Source: an uncultured Flavobacteriales bacterium (GTDB taxonomy: Bacteria; Bacteroidota; Bacteroidia; Palsa-965). Taken from it: a DNA stretch of 11,628 nucleotides. Positions 7,170-11,628 of the stretch are shown piece by piece; the first letter of the stretch is position 1; each line of letters starts with the position of its first letter. Both the position numbers and the translations under genes were made by a program. The DNA lies in assembly GCA_946478675.1 (NCBI GenBank), contig CAMLEF010000122.1:1-11628 (forward strand), in the 5' to 3' direction. The notes beneath the pieces are model-generated. The model had not been told where the DNA came from, made no database searches, and saw nothing but the letters and a program-made list of their open reading frames with translations.

Positions 7170-7843
7170 GCCTTGCTGAATTTATAGCCCGAGCCGTACA
7201 CCGTCTGGATGTAATCCGCTGCGCCGCCTTCGATGAGCTTGCGACGAAGGTTTTTGATGTGCGAATAAATAAAGTCGAAAGAATCCGCCGTGTCGATGTC
7301 GTCACCCCAGAGATGTTCGGCGATTGCGGCTTTGGTGACGACGCGGTTGCGGTTGCTGATGAAAAACAGCAGCAGGTCGTATTCTTTTTTCGTGAGCACG
7401 ATTGTTTTTCGTCCGACCGTCACTGTCTGCGCATCCGGATCGACGCAGATCTCGTTGAAGACAATGCGGTTGTCGCCGTCGAAATTTCTTCTGCGCACGA
7501 CGGATTTAATGCGCGCGTTCAGCTCTGCAAGATGAAACGGTTTCGGCAAATAATCATCAGCGCCGAGGCCGAGACCAATGAGCTTGTCGTCGAGTGAATT
7601 TTTAGCGGAGATCACGATGATGCCCGCCTTCGCTTTGATCTTCTTGAGGTGCGCGATGATGTCGAGGCCGTTACCGTCGGGCAGCGTAATGTCGATCAGC
7701 ACGCAATCGTATTCGTACACGGTTGCTTTTTCGATCCCGGCTTCCCGCGCATCGACGGCTTCTACCACATACCCTTCGTGCTGCAGGAATTGCCGCACGC
7801 TGTTGCGCAACGCCGGCTCGTCTTCGATCAACAGGATCTTCAT
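7166..7843 (-). CDS. OmpR/PhoB-family response regulator
   Basis: 225 residues, cytosolic DNA-binding partner of the kinase encoded directly downstream. The receiver domain (1-about 120) has the acidic pair Glu7/Asp8, phospho-acceptor Asp51 in VLIDITLPDGNG, Ser79 and Lys101 in YLPKPF. The C-terminal winged helix (about 127-225) has the usual TKKEYDLLLFF, HLWGDD, SHIKNLRRKL and VYGSGYKF elements. The start is fixed by the fold: KILLIEDEP is the first beta strand. Its promoter carries the same 17-base box as the PepSY-like gene, so autoregulation is likely. Confidence 0.96.
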   Translation of the reverse strand: MKILLIEDEPALRNSVRQFLQHEGYVVEAVDAREAGIEKATVYEYDCVLIDITLPDGNGLDIIAHLKKIKAKAGIIVISAKNSLDDKLIGLGLGADDYLPKPFHLAELNARIKSVVRRRNFDGDNRIVFNEICVDPDAQTVTVGRKTIVLTKKEYDLLLFFISNRNRVVTKAAIAEHLWGDDIDTADSFDFIYSHIKNLRRKLIEGGAADYIQTVYGSGYKFSKA

Positions 7844-7847
7844 GACG

Positions 7848-7879
7848 TAAACTTAGCGCAGAATTCTGTAGAAAATCTG
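7848..7879 (-). promoter_or_regulatory. Response regulator promoter with shared 17-base box
   Basis: On the minus strand: CAGATTTTCTACAGAAT (7879-7863), 7 bases, then TAAGTTTA (7855-7848), a one-mismatch -7 box, then CGTC and the ATG at 7843. The 17-base element matches the one before the PepSY-like gene at 16 of 17 positions, in the same orientation and with the same 7-base gap to the -7 box. The box also faces the divergent gene at 8024, about 145 bases away. Confidence 0.55.
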
Positions 7880-8023
7880 CAGGATGGTTTTCGCCGGGAA
7901 AAGAAAGCGTGATGTTTTTCAGGAAAAAATTAAAAACCGGAAATCCGCGCTTTTTGTCCTTTCGTAAATAACGTCAAACACAATCACCTTCCCGGGGTTG
8001 GGAGGGTTCAAAAAACAAACGCC

Positions 8024-8443
8024 ATGAAAAAGATGATTTTCTGCGCGGCAGTAGCTGCGCTCGGGCTCTCGTTTGCCCACGCCGGAACGTTGAACACTAC
8101 GTTCGCTGAAAAACATGTTGTGCTTGCTGCTGCCGACTGGATGAAGTCGAACGACGGCACGTGGACCGGCATGCACGACGGCAAAAAAGCCTGGTACAAG
8201 CTGAATACGAAAGACGCAACGCTGTGGTGGTCTACCGACGGAAAAAACTGGAGCGCGGTGGCCGACGGCATGTGGCAGGACAAAGAAGGAAAGTGGCTGA
8301 AGATCGCCGACAAAAAACTGATGTGGTCGGCCGATGGCGGCAAGACCTGGTCGGAAGTGCCGGAGTGGAGCTGGCAGGATGCTAACGGCACCTGGTGCAA
8401 GTTCGACAAAGACTGGACGCTCTGGACGAAGAAGTCGATGTAA
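8024..8443 (+). CDS. Small secreted tryptophan-rich repeat protein
   Basis: 139 residues with a signal peptide (MKKMIFCAAVAALGLSFAHA). The mature part holds 15 Trp in about 119 residues and is made of repeats. The unit is W-(Q/x)-D-x-x-G-x-W-x-K, then L/M-W-S-x-D-G-x-x-W-S-x-V. It is visible at about 39-79, 80-112 and 113-139 (the last partial). Two Asp-box-like hairpins are present, STDGKNW (70-76) and SADGGKTW (102-109), resembling BNR repeats of beta-propellers, but the protein is too short for a propeller. I recognise no family with confidence. Carbohydrate or cell-wall binding through the aromatic surface is a guess. It stands alone, divergent from the response regulator across a 180-base gap, with a strong terminator behind it. 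No clear promoter box is visible before it. Confidence 0.82.
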   Translation: MKKMIFCAAVAALGLSFAHAGTLNTTFAEKHVVLAAADWMKSNDGTWTGMHDGKKAWYKLNTKDATLWWSTDGKNWSAVADGMWQDKEGKWLKIADKKLMWSADGGKTWSEVPEWSWQDANGTWCKFDKDWTLWTKKSM

Positions 8444-8460
8444 CGAGTGTTCCTTAAATG

Positions 8461-8499
8461 AAAAACGCCTGCTTGGGAGAACAGGCGTTTTTCTTTTTT
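8461..8499. terminator. Strong bidirectional terminator
   Basis: Perfect 11-base stem AAAAACGCCTG (8461-8471) / CAGGCGTTTTT (8482-8492) with a 10-base loop. On the plus strand it ends in TTTTTCTTTTTT; on the minus strand the run of A at 8461-8465 becomes the U tract. It lies between the convergent Trp-rich and DsbA-type genes and serves both. Confidence 0.92.
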
Positions 8500-9134
8500 C
8501 ATTTTTCCGAAGCGGCTTTTTCGAGCACCTGCAGGAACGTTTCCGGCGGTTGCGCACCGGAGACGCCGTACTTGCGATCGAACACGAAGAAGGGAACGCC
8601 GCGCGCGCCGAGCATTTCCGCTTCTTGTATGTCGCGCTTCACTTCTTCCGCATATTGATCGCTGTTCAGCATGTTACGCAGCTCCTGTTCATCGAGGCCG
8701 ATCGCTTTTCCCATCGCGACGAGCGTTTCGTGATCGCTGATGTCTTTGCCTTCGGTGAAATAGCCGGCGAACAATTGTTCTTCGGCCGCATCCTGTTTTC
8801 CGTATTTGGCGGCGAGATGCGAGAAGCGGTGCGCATCGAACGAATTTGCGACGATCGCTTTGTCGAAATCATAACGAAGTCCCGCTTTGGCCGCCATGGC
8901 CGTCACGTTGTCGTTCATCTGTTTCGCCCATTCGCGCGTTTGCCCTTTGCGTTCGGCGAGATAATCGTGAATGTCTTTCCCGGGCGTGCGCTGCGCATCC
9001 GGCGAGAGCTGGAAACTCTTCCACACGATTTCCACGTTGTCTTTGCCTGAAAATTCTTCCAGCGCTTTTTCGAAATGCCGTTTGCCGATATAGCAGAACG
9101 GGCACATCACATCGGACCAGATCTCTACTTTCAT
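8499..9134 (-). CDS. DsbA-family oxidoreductase, FrnE type
   Basis: 211 residues, no signal peptide, hence a cytosolic thioredoxin-fold protein of the FrnE subgroup. The active-site CPFC is at 11-14 in SDVMCPFCYIGKR, and the cis-proline loop is GARGVPFFVFD (176-186, Pro181). An all-alpha insert lies between (about 55-165), as in DsbA. FrnE-type proteins are linked to thiol-disulfide exchange and oxidative-stress tolerance; the exact substrate is unknown. The gene follows DoxX by nine bases on the same strand, and its own -7-like box overlaps the DoxX stop. Confidence 0.92.
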   Translation of the reverse strand: MKVEIWSDVMCPFCYIGKRHFEKALEEFSGKDNVEIVWKSFQLSPDAQRTPGKDIHDYLAERKGQTREWAKQMNDNVTAMAAKAGLRYDFDKAIVANSFDAHRFSHLAAKYGKQDAAEEQLFAGYFTEGKDISDHETLVAMGKAIGLDEQELRNMLNSDQYAEEVKRDIQEAEMLGARGVPFFVFDRKYGVSGAQPPETFLQVLEKAASEK

Positions 9135-9138
9135 GCTG

Positions 9139-9146
9139 CAAAGTTA
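9139..9146 (-). promoter_or_regulatory. -7 box before the DsbA-type gene
   Basis: TAACTTTG on the minus strand is a perfect TAnnTTTG. It ends four bases before the ATG and overlaps the TAA stop of DoxX. No TTG is found about 20 bases upstream. It could drive a leaderless transcript independent of the DoxX operon, or could be chance. Confidence 0.35.
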
Positions 9147-9554
9147 CGCATTCACTTTGGCGGGAGCGGCTTTGCGGTTGTCGAGGCTGAGCGCACCCGT
9201 GCCGTTGTAAGCGAAGAACAACGCAGCTCCCATCAGCCCGATATCTTTCAGGAACATGACCATATCCATTTGCCGCATCATCGGATCGGTGATCGTCCAG
9301 AAGTTGTGCATCATGAAAGTCACGGGGACGAGGAACAGGACGAGCAGCCAGGCGCCCCATTTTGCTTTGTAGCCGAGCATGATGCTGATGGCGCCGACCA
9401 GCTCCATCACGCCGGAAAACGGAACGAGGAACGAAGCCGCCGGAACGCCTTTGGCCACTGCGAAACCGACGGATGATGCGGAGAAATGTCCGAAAGATGA
9501 CATCAGGAAAATGAGCGAGAAAAGAATTCTGCCGAGAAGTGAAACGTATTTCAT
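9144..9554 (-). CDS. DoxX family membrane protein
   Basis: 136 residues from the ATG at 9554. Beginning there gives the usual DoxX N terminus (MKYVSLLGRILFSLIFL); the frame is open 45 codons upstream but that part lies in the operator-rich gap. Four hydrophobic spans (about 7-22, 45-61, 66-83, 100-118) with the family landmarks GRI (8-10), GVMELVG (48-54), MMHNFW and FLKDIGLMGAAL. DoxX proteins act in membrane redox or thiol-stress complexes; Bacillus CatD is a relative controlled by HxlR-type regulators. It is divergent from the HxlR gene and followed by the DsbA-type gene, which supports a redox role. Confidence 0.88.
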   Translation of the reverse strand: MKYVSLLGRILFSLIFLMSSFGHFSASSVGFAVAKGVPAASFLVPFSGVMELVGAISIMLGYKAKWGAWLLVLFLVPVTFMMHNFWTITDPMMRQMDMVMFLKDIGLMGAALFFAYNGTGALSLDNRKAAPAKVNA

Positions 9555-9610
9555 ACGATTTGTTTTTGGTGAGGAATGAATGAATTGACGTTGCAAAATT
9601 CCGGTAAGCA

Positions 9611-9662
9611 GGTATACTTTTGTAACTACTATACCGGGGTATACCGGTATACTCTTGTATAG
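9611..9662. promoter_or_regulatory. Operator cluster between DoxX and HxlR genes
   Basis: A near-perfect direct repeat GGTATACTyTTGTA occurs at 9611-9624 and 9646-9659 (13 of 14 identical, 35 bases apart). Overlapping palindromes are TATACC-GG-GGTATA (9630-9643) and the perfect 14-base GTATACCGGTATAC (9639-9652), with CTATAC (9629-9634) facing GTATAG (9657-9662). The repeats contain -7-like boxes (TACTTTTG at 9615-9622, with TTG at 9591-9593). These are the probable binding sites of the adjacent HxlR regulator, controlling both directions. Confidence 0.6.
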
Positions 9663-9671
9663 TGCCTTTTC

Positions 9672-9702
9672 TTTTGATAGCCTGTACAACGTCGTAATTT
9701 TG
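9672..9702 (+). promoter_or_regulatory. Promoter of the HxlR-reductase operon
   Basis: TTTTG at 9672-9676, 18 bases, then TAATTTTG at 9695-9702, a perfect TAnnTTTG -7 box. The start of transcription would fall around 9706, about a dozen bases before the ATG at 9718. The operator cluster lies directly upstream. Confidence 0.5.
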
Positions 9703-9717
9703 TATCACAATTCAACC

Positions 9718-10089
9718 ATGATCAAAACGAAAGAACGTTGCCCGGAGGGCTTGAGTAACGGCGAATGCAAAGGACGTTTGCTGCCGGTGCAGGATGCGCT
9801 GTACGTGATCAACGGCAAATGGAAGCTGCCGATCATCATTGCGCTCGGCTTCGGCAATAAGCGTTTCAAGGAGCTGCAGCGCGAGATCAGCGGCATCACG
9901 GCGCGCATGCTGTCGAAAGAGCTGCGCGACATGGAAATGAACCAGCTCGTCAAACGCACGGTGTACGATACCACGCCGGTAACCGTCGAATACGAGCTGA
10001 CGAATTACAGCCGCAGCCTCGAGAAAGTAATTTCCGCCCTGCACGAATGGGGCACGCAACATCGCAAGCGCATCCGCGCACGTTCTTAA
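9718..10089 (+). CDS. HxlR-family transcriptional regulator
   Basis: 123 residues, a single winged-helix HxlR domain. Landmarks: ALYVINGKWKLPIIIAL (27-43), RFKELQREISGITARMLSKELRDME (49-73, recognition helix region) and the wing VKRTVYDTTPVTVEYELT (78-95), ending HEWG. Cys8 and Cys17 lie in the N-terminal arm. In Bacillus YodB, CatR and HypR an N-terminal Cys at this place senses quinones, diamide or hypochlorite, so a thiol-based sensor is plausible. The ATG at 9718 is chosen because it gives the usual N terminus and follows a good promoter; in-frame codons upstream lie in the operator region. It is followed by the FMN reductase gene after 11 bases. Confidence 0.93.
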   Translation: MIKTKERCPEGLSNGECKGRLLPVQDALYVINGKWKLPIIIALGFGNKRFKELQREISGITARMLSKELRDMEMNQLVKRTVYDTTPVTVEYELTNYSRSLEKVISALHEWGTQHRKRIRARS

Positions 10090-10100
10090 AAAAACATCTT

Positions 10101-10664
10101 ATGCTGAAACTGAAAATGATTGTCGGCAGCACGCGTCCCGGAAGAAAAGGACTTGCGATCGCCGATGCCTTTTTGCCCATCCTGAAATCGCACGCCGGAT
10201 TTGAAACCGAGCTGGTCGATCTCGCGGATTTCAATCTTCCTGTGTTCGACGAGCCGAACCATCCGCGCTTCAAACAATACACGAAGGAGCACACGAAGAA
10301 GTGGAGCGCGAAGATCGACGATGCCGATGCGTTCGTGCTGGTGCTGGCGGAATACAACTACAGTGCGCCCGGCGCCATCAAGAACGCGATCGATTTCCTT
10401 TCGCAGGAATGGGCGCACAAGCCGATGGCCTTCATCAGCTACGGCGGCATTTCAGGCGGACTGCGTGCCGTCGACAGTCTGCTGCAGCCGCTGCGTGCAT
10501 TGAAAGTTGTGGCGATCCCCGAAGGCATTCACCTGGCGATGTTCGGCAAACATTTTACGGAAGACGGAAAATTCACCGTCGATGAGCCGATGGAAAAATC
10601 CGCGCACAATGTGCTGAACGAGCTCGAGAAATGGGGGAACGCGCTGAAGGGAATGAGAGGCTAA
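10101..10664 (+). CDS. NADPH-dependent FMN reductase (flavodoxin-like)
   Basis: 187 residues, flavodoxin fold, cytosolic. The FMN-phosphate loop GSTRPGR is at 9-15, the flavin-binding stretch AEYNYSAPGAIKNAIDFL at 83-100, and the second loop SYGGISGG at 113-120. This family reduces FMN, quinones, azo dyes or chromate with NAD(P)H. Start at 10101 (MLKLKMIVGSTRPGR); 10116 is possible but would shorten the first strand. Co-transcribed with the HxlR gene, and plausibly induced by electrophiles or quinones through it. Confidence 0.93.
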   Translation: MLKLKMIVGSTRPGRKGLAIADAFLPILKSHAGFETELVDLADFNLPVFDEPNHPRFKQYTKEHTKKWSAKIDDADAFVLVLAEYNYSAPGAIKNAIDFLSQEWAHKPMAFISYGGISGGLRAVDSLLQPLRALKVVAIPEGIHLAMFGKHFTEDGKFTVDEPMEKSAHNVLNELEKWGNALKGMRG

Positions 10665-10684
10665 GCGTTGCGTAAATGAAACCG

Positions 10685-10738
10685 AAAAGGCGCAAAGGAC
10701 GCAAAGTTCTTGGCGCCTTTTTCTTTGCGCACTTTGCG
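10685..10738. terminator. Bidirectional terminator with two alternative hairpins
   Basis: Between the convergent reductase and VOC genes. Hairpin A: AAAAGGCGC (10685-10693) pairs with GCGCCTTTT (10713-10721), followed by TC. Hairpin B: CGCAAAG-GA-CGCAAAG (10691-10706) pairs with CTTTGCG-CA-CTTTGCG (10723-10738) around a 16-base loop. The two share bases and exclude each other. On the minus strand hairpin B is followed by CCTTTT, suiting the VOC gene. Confidence 0.75.
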
Positions 10739-10752
10739 GTTTTACCAATCAC

Positions 10753-11169
10753 TCAATTCTCCGCATGCAACCCGACGCGATTGCCTTCCGTGTCGAGGAT
10801 CACCGCAATGTATCCCGCGTTGATCAGCATGCGCGGCACGAGCACTTTTCCGCCGGCCGCTTCTACTTTGTCGAGTACCTGTTGCAGGTCGGGACTCGCG
10901 TTGATGTACACGAGCGTTCCCTCTTTCGACGGTTTATTTTTCGTCGTTTGCGAAAGCACGCCCGTTACGCGTCCCGAAGTTGCTTGCACGATTTGTGGAT
11001 CGTAGGGGAAAAAAGTCAGCACTTCGCCGGTTTCCGGGATGGAGCGTGTAGTCATTTCGATAGCGAGGATCGTCTCGTAAAATTTCTTCGCGCGTTCCGT
11101 ATTCACGACCGGAATTTCGAACCAGGTGAGTACGTTGTTGCCGGTATTGATCTTTTGCAGCTTGCTCAT
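10753..11169 (-). CDS. VOC family (glyoxalase/dioxygenase fold) protein
   Basis: 138 residues with two beta-alpha-beta-beta-beta modules: first about 12-65 (LTWFEIPVVNTERAKKFYETIL), second about 84-137 (GTLVYINASPDLQQVLDKV, then GYIAVILDTEGNRVGLH). This is the vicinal-oxygen-chelate fold shared by glyoxalase I, ring-cleaving dioxygenases and antibiotic-binding proteins. The first strand carries Glu18 rather than His, and the end of the second module has LHAEN instead of the usual metal Glu position, so a metal centre is uncertain. No reaction can be assigned. Convergent with the FMN reductase. A Crp-like palindrome lies 52-65 bases upstream. Confidence 0.87.
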   Translation of the reverse strand: MSKLQKINTGNNVLTWFEIPVVNTERAKKFYETILAIEMTTRSIPETGEVLTFFPYDPQIVQATSGRVTGVLSQTTKNKPSKEGTLVYINASPDLQQVLDKVEAAGGKVLVPRMLINAGYIAVILDTEGNRVGLHAEN

Positions 11170-11220
11170 AGTGTTTGATTTTTATAGGGCAAATTTCTTC
11201 TGCGTTCCGGAAAAATACCC

Positions 11221-11234
11221 GTGACAATCGTCAC
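11221..11234. promoter_or_regulatory. Crp/Fnr-type palindrome upstream of the VOC gene
   Basis: GTGAC-AATC-GTCAC, a perfect 5+5 inverted repeat, equal to the Crp core GTGA-N6-TCAC and followed by A. It lies between the Crp/Fnr gene's stop and the VOC start. A poor -7 box (GAAATTTG on the minus strand, 11197-11190) would place the site centre about 41 bases before transcription start, a class II activator position. Confidence 0.5.
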
Positions 11235-11239
11235 AAAAA

Positions 11240-11628
11240 TCAAGCCCTGGAGCGGCGGCTGCGAATGCGGCTGAGTGTCTCGCGCGAAACGCCGAGGAAG
11301 GAGGAAAGCTGCGAAAGCGGAACGCGCTGCAAAAGAAACGAGAAATGCTGTTCGATGTATTCCAGTCGGGCAGCAGCGTCGTACAGCTGGAAAAGCTTCG
11401 TGAATTCTTCCTGCTTCGAAGCGAAAAGGCGAATGCAGTTCCTGCCGAGCGTTTCAATCTCCGGCGACTGCTTCGAAGCCTCCATTAATTTCTTCTTGTC
11501 GAAGAGGATCGCGTCCAACGACTCGCAAGCGATGATGGAATAAGCCGAAGGTTGCCCGTTGCCAAAGCTCGCGACGTTGGTGGCAATCTCGTTTTCGAAA
11601 TAAAAGGCTGTATTCTTTTCTTCGCCGT
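11240..11628 (-). CDS. Crp/Fnr-family transcriptional regulator (5' end outside window)
   Basis: The C-terminal 128 residues are visible; the frame is open to the right edge (reads GEEKNTAFYFENEIATNVAS at the edge), so the gene is cut by the window and not by mutation. A TTG codon at 11518 could be mistaken for a start but lies inside the family's conserved region. Visible parts: the end of the cyclic-nucleotide-binding-like beta barrel (through ILFDKKKL), the long dimerisation helix, and the winged helix with LSQLSSFLGVSRETLSRIR. The recognition helix keeps the Arg-Glu-(3)-Arg residues that in E. coli Crp read the GTGA half-site. Bacteroidota members of this type usually lack obvious cAMP-binding residues; that part lies outside the window. 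Confidence 0.93.
   Translation of the reverse strand, partial: GEEKNTAFYFENEIATNVASFGNGQPSAYSIIACESLDAILFDKKKLMEASKQSPEIETLGRNCIRLFASKQEEFTKLFQLYDAAARLEYIEQHFSFLLQRVPLSQLSSFLGVSRETLSRIRSRRSRA

Noticed and set aside
6219..7187. 322-codon open frame on the plus strand
   Set aside because: Antisense to the histidine kinase, whose motifs are complete; the product is Arg/Gln/Phe-rich, typical of a shadow frame.
8334..9050. 238-codon open frame on the plus strand
   Set aside because: It spans the strong terminator at 8461-8499 and is antisense to the DsbA-type gene with its intact CPFC motif.
11516..11518. TTG start for a 92-residue HTH protein
   Set aside because: The open frame continues to the right edge with typical Crp/Fnr barrel sequence (e.g. 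NEIATNVASFGNG), so this is an internal Leu codon.

Overview
The window looks like chromosomal DNA from a member of the Bacteroidota, moderately GC-rich by eye. The reasons are: protein families typical of that phylum (YwqK-type MORN protein, PepSY-like secreted protein, a Crp/Fnr regulator with a C-terminal GVSRETLSRIR helix); A/T-rich leaders without strong Shine-Dalgarno sequences; and several -7 boxes close to the Bacteroidota consensus TAnnTTTG. Order or genus cannot be fixed from this stretch. There is no rRNA, tRNA, CRISPR array, insertion sequence or phage gene, and no gene-free stretch longer than about 220 bases.

Layout. (1) 1-2968, plus strand: the 3' part of mazG, a membrane-anchored GAF protein and a secreted MORN-repeat protein, closed by a hairpin terminator. 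(2) 3150-4437, plus strand: a tightly overlapping three-gene operon with a PEBP/YbhB protein, an alpha/beta hydrolase and a 58-residue single-span membrane protein, joined by 4-base ATGA overlaps. (3) 4466-5209, minus strand: a secreted protein of four TPR-like repeats. Upstream of it lies a long imperfect hairpin of 9-base tandem repeats. (4) 5371-7880, minus strand: a two-component system (OmpR-type regulator, then histidine kinase, 4-base overlap) followed by a secreted PepSY-like protein with its own terminator. The regulator and PepSY promoters share a 17-base element with two half-sites 11 bases apart, each exactly 7 bases from a -7-like box, so the regulator probably controls both itself and the PepSY gene. 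(5) 8024-8443, plus strand: a small secreted tryptophan-rich repeat protein, followed by a strong bidirectional terminator. (6) 8499-11169: a likely redox or electrophile-defence locus. DoxX and a FrnE-type DsbA protein run leftward; an HxlR regulator and an NADPH-dependent FMN reductase run rightward; a VOC protein is convergent with the latter. The divergent HxlR/DoxX gap is packed with GGTATAC repeats and palindromes, which are probable operators. (7) 11240 to the right edge, minus strand: the C-terminal part of a Crp/Fnr regulator. A GTGAC-N4-GTCAC palindrome between it and the VOC gene suits its Crp-like recognition helix.

Most of the genes belong to known families. The most informative new observations are regulatory: the shared response-regulator box, the HxlR operator cluster, the Crp-like site, and several -7 boxes only 3-4 bases before start codons, which suggests leaderless transcripts. 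The tryptophan-rich protein and the 58-residue membrane protein are the least characterised genes. I found no convincing wholly new defence or mobile system.
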